A DNA stretch of 40,450 bases. It comes from Paenibacillus kobensis NBRC 15729 (GTDB lineage Bacteria > Bacillota > Bacilli > Paenibacillales > Paenibacillaceae). The notes beneath the pieces are model-generated. The model searched no databases, was not told the origin of the DNA, and was given only the letters and a program-made list of their open reading frames with translations. Of this stretch, positions 33,970 through 40,450 are shown in pieces. Position 1 is the first letter of the stretch. Every line of letters starts with the position of its first letter. The position numbers and the translations under genes were made by a program. The DNA lies in assembly GCF_004000825.1 (NCBI RefSeq), contig NZ_BILZ01000052.1, forward strand, positions 1-40,450, in the 5' to 3' direction.

Positions 33970-35232
33970 ATGAATCTCGTTTATGCAGATGCCAAGGGTC
34001 AAGTGTTTGACCATCCGAGCTGGATCGGCCTTGGGCGCAGCGGCGATATGGTCGTCGAGTTGTTGGAGGACGAGCTTATACCGCTTCCGGACGGCGCGAC
34101 GTTGGTTGGTCTGCCGCATACGCGTCCGATCGGCCTTGATCCGAGGACGGGTCAAATGGCTGTGCTGCCCGGCGATGTCCAAGCGGTCGGCGCTTTGCTT
34201 CCACAAGGCTATACCCGTTTGAACATCCCGTCTTATATGAAGACGGATAAGAATGAAAAGTTCCCATTGTTCGGATATACAGCGGTTGTATGGAAAGATG
34301 ACCAGTTCTACGTTGCTGCCGAGCCGACTGATGATCCGGAGCGCTGGAATCCGGAGAACTGCGACCGCCGAGAAGTAGCTAACGGTGTCGAGCGGCTGAT
34401 GAATAAGTATCCGGACAACCGGTTGTACAAGCATCTGTCCAACTGCGCACTCGGTTACGAATGCTTAACTTCGTCGAACACGTTCCTGCATCGGTGGGAA
34501 GGCGGAGTGCCGGTATCGTACTCTTGCAACGCGGGTTGTTACGGCTGTATTTCTGAACAACCGGACGACAGCGGCTTCGTAGCGCCGCAGACGCGAATGA
34601 ACTTCAAGCCAACGGTTGAAGAAATCGTTCAAGTCATGATGGAGCAGCTCGTTACACCGGATGCGATCATCAGTTTCGGACAAGGCTGCGAAGGCGAGCC
34701 TTCAACCCAAGCCAAGATCATTATCGAAGCGATCAAAGAAGTGCGCAACCGCACTTCGATGGGCTATATCAACATTAATACGAATGCGGGCTTGTCTGAT
34801 CATATTCGGGGCATTGTTGATGCGGGCCTTGATCTCATGCGTGTCAGCACGATCAGCGCATTGGACGATCATTACAACGCTTACTACAAACCGCGCGCCT
34901 ATACACTCGCTAACGTTGAGAAGTCACTCAAGTATGCGACGCAGCAAGGCGTCTACACGTCGATCAACTATTTGATCTTCCCTGGCGTCACCGACCGCGA
35001 AGAAGAGATCGAAGCGATGATCGGCTTCGCCAAGAGGACAGGTCTGAAGTTGATTCAGATGCGTAATCTGAATATAGACCCGGAAAGTTATTTGGAGCTG
35101 ATTCCGAAGGCGCGGGGCGAGATTTACGGTATGAAACAGATGCTCGAGATCTATCGCGAGGAATTGCCGGATGTTGTCATTGGATCTTATACGCATGTGC
35201 CGCCGGGCGAGCTTCGGCGCGTTCGTACTTGA
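33970..35232 (+). CDS. Radical SAM protein, function unknown
   Basis: A 420-residue protein with the radical SAM motif C186-x3-C190-x2-C193 (CNAGCYGC). The core has SFGQGCEGEPS, a SAM-ribose-binding-like segment, and LMRVSTISALDDHYNAYY; the C-terminal HVPPGELRRVRT is also notable. About 185 residues precede the cluster motif, with three extra cysteines (C131, C159, C165) that might bind another metal site. AGGAGG lies 7 nt before ATG 33970. It sits between rho and rpmE, an unusual place; the neighbours do not reveal a substrate. It could be a maturase or an RNA/protein modification enzyme. Confidence 0.85.
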   Translation: MNLVYADAKGQVFDHPSWIGLGRSGDMVVELLEDELIPLPDGATLVGLPHTRPIGLDPRTGQMAVLPGDVQAVGALLPQGYTRLNIPSYMKTDKNEKFPLFGYTAVVWKDDQFYVAAEPTDDPERWNPENCDRREVANGVERLMNKYPDNRLYKHLSNCALGYECLTSSNTFLHRWEGGVPVSYSCNAGCYGCISEQPDDSGFVAPQTRMNFKPTVEEIVQVMMEQLVTPDAIISFGQGCEGEPSTQAKIIIEAIKEVRNRTSMGYININTNAGLSDHIRGIVDAGLDLMRVSTISALDDHYNAYYKPRAYTLANVEKSLKYATQQGVYTSINYLIFPGVTDREEEIEAMIGFAKRTGLKLIQMRNLNIDPESYLELIPKARGEIYGMKQMLEIYREELPDVVIGSYTHVPPGELRRVRT

Positions 35233-35253
35233 TAAAGTCTGCATTTCTTATCC

Positions 35254-35314
35254 AATGACAGCCCTGGGTAGGGTATAGATGTCATTGCGCATGAGGAATC
35301 GCCCATGCTATAAT
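35254..35314 (+). promoter_or_regulatory. Stem-loop and promoter of rpmE
   Basis: AATGACA (35254-35260) pairs with TGTCATT (35280-35286), probably ending the radical SAM transcript in part. It overlaps the promoter TTGCGC (35285-35290), 18-nt spacer, TATAAT (35309-35314) that drives rpmE. A CTCTGG/CCAGGG stem near 35338-35362 lies just before the rpmE ribosome site. Confidence 0.65.
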
Positions 35315-35381
35315 CGTGTTTGTATTGCGTAATTTACTCTGGGTTCGCATGTAATCCAGGGCGGAAAGAGGTGAACAGACG

Positions 35382-35579
35382 ATGAAACAAGGCATTCATC
35401 CGACGTACCACGTAACGACGGCAACGTGCGCTTGCGGTAACACGTTCGAGACGGGTTCGATCAAATCGAATCTTCGTGTCGAGATTTGTTCCGTATGCCA
35501 CCCGTTCTTCACTGGCAAACAGAAGTTTGTTGATGTAGGCGGCCGTGTGGACAGATTCAAAAAGAAATACGGCATCTAA
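35382..35579 (+). CDS. rpmE: Ribosomal protein L31, zinc-binding type
   Basis: A 65-residue ribosomal protein. CACG (C16, C18) and CSVC (C36, C39) provide the zinc-binding cysteines of the C+ type, which can be displaced by a zinc-free paralogue under zinc limitation. [12 protein letters not shown] and the basic RFKKKYGI end are typical. AGAGGTGA precedes ATG 35382. In B. subtilis rpmE also lies after rho. Confidence 0.97.
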   Translation: MKQGIHPTYHVTTATCACGNTFETGSIKSNLRVEICSVCHPFFTGKQKFVDVGGRVDRFKKKYGI

Positions 35580-35610
35580 TATTCTGTCTGAAATTGGCAG
35601 AATACAACAG

Positions 35611-35649
35611 CCTCCCTCAGCCATCCTATGGTCTGAAGGGAGGTTTTTT
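35611..35649 (+). terminator. Terminator of rpmE, overlapping the next ribosome site
   Basis: CCTCCCTCAG (35611-35620) pairs with CTGAAGGGAGG (35633-35643) with one bulge, followed by six T. The GGGAGG in the 3' arm is also the ribosome site of the lipoprotein starting at 35653, nine nt on. Confidence 0.88.
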
Positions 35650-35652
35650 GTT

Positions 35653-36084
35653 ATGTTTCGATTCATGCACCAGCGGCTGCGTTCGAACTTGCGTATAGGC
35701 CTGCTTCCGGGCTTGCTTGTTATCGCGTCATTGTTGTTGCTGGCGGGCTGCGGCGGAGGCAGCGGAAAGTACGATAATAAGATGAGGGTTCAGCACTACG
35801 GCCATGACGGTTATATGGGGCTTACGAATACGAATCCGTCATTGCCGAATTCGCCGCACAGCTTAACGCTTAAGAACGATACCGATTTCATCGATCAGAA
35901 GCTGCGCACAATCAGGGGCGTCGACCATACGCGTATCGTAGTGGAAGGCTCGAAGATGGTCGTCACGGTATATCCGGTAGCGGGACTAAGCGCTATTGAG
36001 AGAACGGGTGTGAAGAATCAAGCGGAAGCGATGGTCAGGTATAACATGCCGCGCTACAGCGTGAACGTCAATATTGCGCCATAA
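35653..36084 (+). CDS. YhcN/YlaJ-like sporulation lipoprotein
   Basis: A 143-residue lipoprotein. The start is ATG 35653, after GGGAGG; the longer frame from 35545 reads into rpmE. The N-terminus is basic, then hydrophobic (LLPGLLVIASLLLL) with lipobox LAGC. The mature part has IRGVDHTRIVVEGSKMVVTVYP, the small ferredoxin-like fold pattern of the YhcN/YlaJ family of spore and germination lipoproteins. Its ribosome site lies inside the rpmE terminator stem, so it is probably made from a transcript starting inside or after the stem, or is silenced when read through. Confidence 0.75.
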   Translation: MFRFMHQRLRSNLRIGLLPGLLVIASLLLLAGCGGGSGKYDNKMRVQHYGHDGYMGLTNTNPSLPNSPHSLTLKNDTDFIDQKLRTIRGVDHTRIVVEGSKMVVTVYPVAGLSAIERTGVKNQAEAMVRYNMPRYSVNVNIAP

Positions 36085-36130
36085 GCAGGCGGATACCGGA
36101 AAACTGATTTTTGTAACTTTTTCTAAGCGG

Positions 36131-36159
36131 TTGCGCTTTGCTTCTGAATGGTCTATACT
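36131..36159 (+). promoter_or_regulatory. Promoter of the SRP RNA gene
   Basis: TTGCGC (36131-36136), a 17-nt spacer and TATACT (36154-36159) predict a start near 36166. Confidence 0.7.
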
Positions 36160-36165
36160 TAGCTT

Positions 36166-36436
36166 TACCGTGCTAGACGGGGAGGTAGCGGTGCCCTGTA
36201 ACTCGCAATCCGCTATAGCGAGGTTGAATTCCTGCTTGAGGTTATGTGATGCGGGGTTTGGCACTTGCGAACAATGTTGACAGTTGGGTCCCTCGCAATG
36301 GGCATCTGTGAACCCGGTCAGGTCCGGAAGGAAGCAGCCGTAAGCAGACACGTTCATGTGTTGGGGGAGTGCCTGACTCGAGTTGGGAGCAAGGATGCCG
36401 CCCGGATCGCATGTATCGGGAGCAGGTGCACGGTTC
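36166..36436 (+). ncRNA. ffs: Signal recognition particle RNA, Bacillus long type
   Basis: The SRP RNA apical motif GTCAGGTCCGGAAGGAAGCA lies near 36320-36340. The 5' part (TGCTAGACGGGGAGGTAGCG, then GTGCCCTGTA) matches the Alu-like domain of Bacillus scRNA. The terminal ACCGTGC (36167-36173) pairs with GCACGGT (36428-36434), which sets ends giving about 271 nt, as in B. subtilis. The RNA joins Ffh to target secreted and membrane proteins. A position just before dnaX is conserved. Confidence 0.95.
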
Positions 36437-36456
36437 CTACATATCATGCGAGCCAT

Positions 36457-36508
36457 ATCCGGCTGCGTGAAGAACGATTGAATCGTTCTTGCGCAGGCCG
36501 GATTTTTT
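36457..36508 (+). terminator. Terminator of the SRP RNA gene
   Basis: ATCCGG-CTGCG with CGCAG-GCCGGAT, extended by AAGAACGAT/ATCGTTCTT around a TGA loop, is followed by six T. Confidence 0.9.
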
Positions 36509-36562
36509 GTTATACAACTTTTGCCGGGCATAATGCTTGTTTTGTTGCCGCAATGGTTCGTG

Positions 36563-36568
36563 TATAAT
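36563..36568 (+). promoter_or_regulatory. Candidate -10 of the dnaX promoter
   Basis: TATAAT at 36563-36568 is a perfect -10. No good -35 stands at 16-18 nt (TTTTGT at 17 nt is weak), so this promoter may need an activator or be modest. It would start about 38 nt before dnaX. Confidence 0.5.
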
Positions 36569-36612
36569 GGAATAATCGGATCGAAATGTCATTGCAGAAA
36601 GGACGGGTTCGC

Positions 36613-38418
36613 ATGTCTCACATAGCCTTATACCGAGCTTGGCGTCCCCAGACGTTCCATGACATGGTCGGACAGCGGCACATCATTCAGACACTGCAGA
36701 ATGCGATACGCGAGGATCGCGTTTCACATGCTTATCTATTCAACGGACCGCGCGGTACAGGCAAGACGAGCGCCGCTAAGATATTGGCGAAAGCGATCAA
36801 CTGTGAACGCGGACCGGCACCGGAGCCTTGCAATGAATGCGACGCATGCGTAGGCATTACAGCAGGCACGGTGATGGATGTCGTTGAGATTGATGCCGCT
36901 TCCAATCGAGGGATTGACGAAATTCGCGAAATTCGCGACAAAGTCCGTTACGCCCCGTCCGAGGTTCGCTATAAAGTGTATATAATAGATGAAGTGCATA
37001 TGCTGACGACGGAAGCTTTCAATGCGCTGCTTAAGACGCTGGAAGAACCGCCTGGGCATGTTATCTTCATCTTGGCGACGACGGAGCCGCATAAGCTCCT
37101 GCCGACCATTATATCCCGTTGCCAGCGGTTCGATTTCAGGCAGGTGTCACTGGATGAACAGACGGAACGGCTTCGCCTTATTTGCCAGGAAGAAGGTATT
37201 CAGGCGGAGGACGAGGCGTTGTCCTACATCGCGAGGCTGTCTGAAGGCGGCATGCGCGATGCAATCAGTCTGCTGGAACAGTCGGCTGCTTTCGGCGGGG
37301 AGAGCATTACGCTGGAAGGGGCTATCGACGTCACCGGCGGTTTGGCTGCGGAGCAGTTCGCGAAGTTGGCAGAAGCGGTTCGCGACCGGAATGCTGGAGC
37401 TATTCTGCCTCTTGTAGAAGGGTTGATGCAGGCAGGCAAGAGCGCCGAGAAGTGTATGGAGAACTTTATCTATTACTTCCGCGACTTGCTTGTGCTGAAG
37501 CTTGCACCTAACAGCGGAGCTCAAGCGGAGCGAATCGTCGACGAGGGCAAATTCCGCGAGATGGCGGAAGCGTTCAGCACGGGCCGTTTGTTCCGAATGA
37601 TCGATGTGCTCAATCGTTACCAGACGGAGATGAAGCATGCGTTGCAGCCGCAGACGTTGTTCGAGGTTGCGCTCATGAAGCTCTGTACGATGGGGGAACA
37701 TGGAGATTCAGGCGAGCGGTCACCGGCTTCTGGCGAAAATTCATCTTCGGCCTCTGCGCAAGACGGATCGGGCGGCGATGTCATTCGGCTTCAGCGTCAG
37801 GTTGAGATGTTGGAGAAGAAGCTGGAGCAACTGCTTCGCAGCGGAGTTGCGGCTGGGGCAGGCGACGGAGCAGGAGCGGCGCAAGGAAGTCAGGCTGCAG
37901 GCGGAGCGAATCGCAGAGGCGGTAACCGCAATGCTTTCGGATCCGCAGGCGGATCGGGTCTTGGCGCCATCGGCAAACCGAAGCTGGAGCCTTTTGTTGC
38001 GGCGATGAACGGGCAAGCCATTTCTCAAATCCGGATGCGTTGGGGCGAACTGCTGCAACGTGTGAAAGAAACGAGAATTACGGTACATGCTTGGCTCGTA
38101 GACGGCGAGCCTGTATCAGCGGCGGATGAAACGGTTCTTGTTGCGTTCAAGAGCATGATGCACCGGGAGACGACGGAGAAGCCGGCGAACCGCGAACTGA
38201 TCGAACATGTTCTGAACCAAGTATTCGGCAGAGCAGTAAGATTGGCAACCGTCATGATGAAGGACTGGCAGGCGGCTTCCGAGGGTGGAGAAAGTAGTCC
38301 CGCCTTAGAAACTTTGCAGTTGGAACCTGAGGGCGATGAGCCGGCCGAAAGACCGGAATGGGTAGAAGAAGCGTTCAAATTGTTCGGCGACCAGCTTGTC
38401 GAGCTGAAGCGCGATTAG
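36613..38418 (+). CDS. dnaX: DNA polymerase III subunit gamma/tau
   Basis: A 601-residue clamp-loader ATPase. The start ATG 36613 gives MSHIALYRAWRPQTFHDMVG. Walker A is GPRGTGKT (45-52), zinc cysteines are C64, C73, C76, C79, Walker B is IIDEVHM (124-130) and the SRC motif is ISRCQRF near 168. A Gly/Ala-rich linker (about 370-455) joins the tau-specific C-terminal domain (about 455-601) that contacts the polymerase. No A-rich slippery site for a gamma frameshift was seen. It leads the dnaX-yaaK-recR block. Confidence 0.97.
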   Translation: MSHIALYRAWRPQTFHDMVGQRHIIQTLQNAIREDRVSHAYLFNGPRGTGKTSAAKILAKAINCERGPAPEPCNECDACVGITAGTVMDVVEIDAASNRGIDEIREIRDKVRYAPSEVRYKVYIIDEVHMLTTEAFNALLKTLEEPPGHVIFILATTEPHKLLPTIISRCQRFDFRQVSLDEQTERLRLICQEEGIQAEDEALSYIARLSEGGMRDAISLLEQSAAFGGESITLEGAIDVTGGLAAEQFAKLAEAVRDRNAGAILPLVEGLMQAGKSAEKCMENFIYYFRDLLVLKLAPNSGAQAERIVDEGKFREMAEAFSTGRLFRMIDVLNRYQTEMKHALQPQTLFEVALMKLCTMGEHGDSGERSPASGENSSSASAQDGSGGDVIRLQRQVEMLEKKLEQLLRSGVAAGAGDGAGAAQGSQAAGGANRRGGNRNAFGSAGGSGLGAIGKPKLEPFVAAMNGQAISQIRMRWGELLQRVKETRITVHAWLVDGEPVSAADETVLVAFKSMMHRETTEKPANRELIEHVLNQVFGRAVRLATVMMKDWQAASEGGESSPALETLQLEPEGDEPAERPEWVEEAFKLFGDQLVELKRD

Positions 38419-38458
38419 GTAGAATAGCGGTATCTATATTTCCCATGGGGTGATTAAT

Positions 38459-38770
38459 ATGACGAATATGCAGCATATGATGAAACAAGTGAAGAAAATG
38501 CAGGAGCAAATGCTTAAAGCTCAAGAAGAGCTCGGCACCAAAACGGTTGAAGGATCTGCAGGCGGCGGTGTTGTTACGGTTAAAGTAAACGGCCATAAGC
38601 AAATCTTGTCGATCGCGATTAAGCCTGAAGCGGTTGATCCTGAAGATGTCGAAATGCTCCAAGACCTCGTTATGACGGCTGTGAACGACGCTTTGGCTAA
38701 AGCGGAAGAAATGGCGAACGACGATATGGGCAAATACACAGGCGGCATGAAGATTCCAGGCCTGTTCTAA
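38459..38770 (+). CDS. yaaK: YbaB/EbfC nucleoid-associated protein (YaaK)
   Basis: A 103-residue small DNA-binding protein. [19 protein letters not shown] forms the long N-terminal helix, [14 protein letters not shown] the family beta-hairpin, and [12 protein letters not shown] the conserved end. The start is ATG 38459, five nt after GGGGTGA; the in-frame GTG at 38450 overlaps that site. A place between dnaX and recR is near-universal in bacteria. Confidence 0.95.
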   Translation: MTNMQHMMKQVKKMQEQMLKAQEELGTKTVEGSAGGGVVTVKVNGHKQILSIAIKPEAVDPEDVEMLQDLVMTAVNDALAKAEEMANDDMGKYTGGMKIPGLF

Positions 38771-38801
38771 TTATAGATTTACAGCGACATTCATGAGAAG
38801 T

Positions 38802-38843
38802 GGCCTGTCGGACCCGCATCCTGCGACCGGCAGGCCGTTTGTT
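38802..38843 (+). terminator. Stem-loop between yaaK and recR
   Basis: GGCCTGTCGG (38802-38811) pairs with CCGGCAGGCC (38827-38836), ten pairs with one G-T, followed by GTTTGTT. It is terminator-like but probably leaky, since recR follows with only 30 nt and no clear promoter. Confidence 0.55.
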
Positions 38844-38867
38844 ATGTTGAGAGAGGAGAACGTAATC

Positions 38868-39467
38868 ATGTATTATCCTGAGCCGATAGCCAAATTGATC
38901 GATGCGTTCACTCGTCTCCCGGGAATCGGGCCGAAGACGGCGGCTAGGCTGGCGTTTCATGTGCTGCGGATGCAGGAGGATGACGTCATCGATTTCGCCA
39001 AGGCGCTCGTCAGCGTTAAACGCAATTTGCATTACTGCTCGGTCTGTTGCAACATTACCGATGTTGATCCGTGCAGAATATGTCAGGACAAGAGCCGTGA
39101 TCAAGCGGTCATCTGCGTCGTTCAGGAGTCCAAGGATTTGGTAGCTATGGAACGGACGAAGGAGTTCAACGGTTATTACCATGTTCTCCAAGGTGCGATC
39201 TCTCCAATGGAAGGGATCGGGCCGGATCAGATCCGGGTTGCAGAGCTGCTGCAGCGTCTGAGTGATGAGCGCGTGCAGGAACTGATTATGGCGACGAATC
39301 CGAATATCGAGGGCGAAGCGACGGCAATGTATTTGTCTAGGTTGGTTAAGCCGTTCGGAATCCGGGTTACGCGTATTGCTCATGGTTTGCCGGTAGGCGG
39401 AGACTTGGAGTACGCGGACGAGGTGACTTTGTCGAAAGCGCTGGAAGGAAGGCGCGAGCTGAACTAA
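38868..39467 (+). CDS. recR: Recombination mediator RecR
   Basis: A 199-residue protein. The start is ATG 38868 after GAGGAG; longer frames have no ribosome site. The helix-hairpin-helix is in [15 protein letters not shown], the zinc finger is C57, C60, C69, C72, and the Toprim domain covers about 79-175 ([27 protein letters not shown]). It loads RecA with RecO in repair of gaps and breaks. Confidence 0.96.
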   Translation: MYYPEPIAKLIDAFTRLPGIGPKTAARLAFHVLRMQEDDVIDFAKALVSVKRNLHYCSVCCNITDVDPCRICQDKSRDQAVICVVQESKDLVAMERTKEFNGYYHVLQGAISPMEGIGPDQIRVAELLQRLSDERVQELIMATNPNIEGEATAMYLSRLVKPFGIRVTRIAHGLPVGGDLEYADEVTLSKALEGRRELN

Positions 39468-39479
39468 TAAGGGTAAGAG

Positions 39480-39514
39480 ACCGGGCGCCGGCAAGCGGCC
39501 CGGTTTTTCTTTTT
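39480..39514 (+). terminator. Terminator of recR
   Basis: ACCGGGC (39480-39486) pairs with GCCCGGT (39498-39504), followed by TTTTTCTTTTTG. Confidence 0.88.
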
Positions 39515-39611
39515 GTCATGACGGTGTATGTCCATCTGTTCATGTTCTATTGATTCATCCGCTCTCATAAATTGTGGTGATACAAATTTGGACGAGCGGA
39601 GCGTGAACGGG

Positions 39612-39899
39612 ATGACGATGTTGTTATCGTGGTTGAAAGTAAAATCGCCGAAGTTCAGTAAGAAACAGAAAGCAGTCGGATATGTACCGGATGAAGTGAT
39701 GCAGCTCAAGAAAGACATTGATGAGGCGCGCCGCGGCTGGCAGGCAGCTTGCCGTTTCTTCGAATATGTTGTCGAGCCGGATGAGGTTGACTATGCCGTC
39801 TATCATTTAATGGCGACTGAACAACGTTATATCATGTTGATCCGGAAAGCGAAGGCGATGACATCCGTTCAGTGGCCGGCATGGGTAGGGGGCGAATAG
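39612..39899 (+). CDS. yaaL: DUF2508 family protein (YaaL-like)
   Basis: A 95-residue helical cytoplasmic protein. Likely start ATG 39612 (GGAG about 10 nt upstream), with ATG 39618 as an alternative; the longer frame from 39528 has no ribosome site. The pattern LKKDIDEARRGWQAACRFFE, VDYAVYHLMATEQRYIMLIRKAK fits DUF2508. It precedes bofA, as in B. subtilis, with a gap of only two bases. Function is unknown. Confidence 0.85.
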   Translation: MTMLLSWLKVKSPKFSKKQKAVGYVPDEVMQLKKDIDEARRGWQAACRFFEYVVEPDEVDYAVYHLMATEQRYIMLIRKAKAMTSVQWPAWVGGE

Positions 39900-39901
39900 C
39901 A

Positions 39902-40165
39902 ATGAAGTGGGTCATGATTGCTGTCCTCGTTGTCTCGTCCTTATCATTAGTGTTGGTATTAATTCGAAACCGGTATTCGCTCGAATGGATACGGCGCCTG
40001 GCGCTTCATCTCATATTGGCGGCGATCGGCTTATACGCGATCAATTATTCGGGATTGCTGAGCGGTTGGGAGATACCGTTGAACTTTGCGACAATCGGAA
40101 CTGTTATGGTACTTGGTCTCCCGGGCATTGCTTTGATTGTGGGATTGCGCTATACGTTGTTTTGA
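39902..40165 (+). CDS. bofA: Pro-sigma-K processing inhibitor BofA
   Basis: An 87-residue membrane protein with two hydrophobic segments (about 3-20 and 30-50) and the conserved C-terminal part INYSGLLSGWEIPLN followed by LGLPGIALIVGLRY. BofA holds the SpoIVFB protease inactive in the forespore outer membrane until the signal from the forespore arrives. GGGGGCG lies about 8 nt before ATG 39902. Translational coupling to yaaL is likely. The rRNA operon follows, as in B. subtilis. Confidence 0.95.
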   Translation: MKWVMIAVLVVSSLSLVLVLIRNRYSLEWIRRLALHLILAAIGLYAINYSGLLSGWEIPLNFATIGTVMVLGLPGIALIVGLRYTLF

Positions 40166-40184
40166 TGAGCGCAGCTTGCGGCGG

Positions 40185-40394
40185 TTGACTCTGTGGACGA
40201 GATATGTTAAATTGAATTCCTCGCCCTTAACGGCGGATGAGTAGCAGAGAAAGCCTAAAAAAAGAATTTCAAAAAGTGCTTGCATTCATCTGGGTGGCTG
40301 TGATATATTATAAAAGTCGCCGCTGAACGAAAGGCGAACGAGAAACAAAAAAAATAAATAAATGCTTGACCAACTGATTAACATCTGATATGAT
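40185..40394 (+). promoter_or_regulatory. Three tandem rRNA operon promoters
   Basis: P1: TTGACT (40185-40190), 17 nt, TAAATT (40208-40213). P2: TTGCAT (40280-40285), 18 nt, TATATT (40304-40309). P3: TTGACC (40366-40371), 17 nt, TATGAT (40389-40394). A+T-rich stretches that could act as UP elements precede P2 and P3. Multiple strong promoters are usual for rrn. Confidence 0.8.
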
Positions 40395-40450
40395 GTAAAA
40401 GTTGTCGAAACAAAACGAATTGTTCTTTGAAAACTGAACAACGAGCGAAA
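40395..40450 (+). other. rRNA operon leader with boxA-like sequence, cut by the window edge
   Basis: TGTTCTTTGAAAACT at 40421-40435 matches the boxA/leader sequence usual before 16S rRNA in Bacillales and should recruit Nus antitermination factors. The 16S gene itself starts beyond the right edge. Confidence 0.8.

Noticed and set aside
37700-38008. Possible dnaX gamma frameshift product
   Set aside because: No A-rich slippery heptamer with a downstream stem was found in the linker region, and the long tau frame is intact.
40395-40450. Start of 16S rRNA inside the window
   Set aside because: Only the leader and boxA-like sequence are present; the conserved 16S 5' end is not reached.

Overview
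The window looks like the chromosome of an endospore-forming Firmicute of the Paenibacillus type. The evidence is Spo0F, BofA, a YhcN-like spore lipoprotein, the RNA polymerase delta subunit, a Bacillus-type SRP RNA of about 270 nt, an arginine T-box and strong AGGAGG ribosome sites with frequent GTG and TTG starts. The genus is an inference from gene style and order; no 16S sequence is inside the window.

Layout. 1-8.6 kb is an accessory region: a cut-off glycerate kinase; bioB with its own promoter and a BirA operator; two orphan solute-binding lipoproteins flanking a small secreted protein; a cupin protein; an ArsB/NhaD-type transporter; and a flavin-binding PNPOx-like protein divergent from a MocR regulator. 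10.2-12.4 kb holds ilvE divergent from a LysR regulator. 12.5-17.8 kb is a second accessory block: ABC ATPase, ABC-2-like permease, small secreted protein, solute-binding lipoprotein, YdjM-like membrane protein and, convergent, a LuxR-type regulator. Its 14.2-17.8 kb part is visibly richer in A+T than its surroundings.

17.9-25.9 kb: class A PBP, the speE-speB polyamine pair, a small conserved protein, a DNA glycosylase, and an Arg-type T-box leader followed by ywiB-argS. 26-40.4 kb is conserved core: an S8 protease (reverse), rpoE, pyrG with an attenuator-like leader, spo0F with a sigma-H promoter, murAB, rho, a radical SAM protein, rpmE, the spore lipoprotein, SRP RNA, dnaX-yaaK-recR-yaaL-bofA, and the multi-promoter leader of an rRNA operon that begins just past the right edge.

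How it fits together. The right half joins two sets that are separate in B. subtilis: the rpoE-pyrG-spo0F-murAB-rho-rpmE cluster and the origin-proximal scr/dnaX-yaaK-recR-yaaL-bofA-rrn cluster. It supplies transcription, CTP, cell wall precursor, translation, replication and sporulation-signalling functions, and several leaders carry RNA switches. The most unusual part is the recurring arrangement small secreted protein - terminator-like hairpin - solute-binding lipoprotein, seen twice. One copy sits beside an ABC exporter-like pair and a LuxR regulator; no importer permeases are linked to either copy. I know of no described system with this layout.
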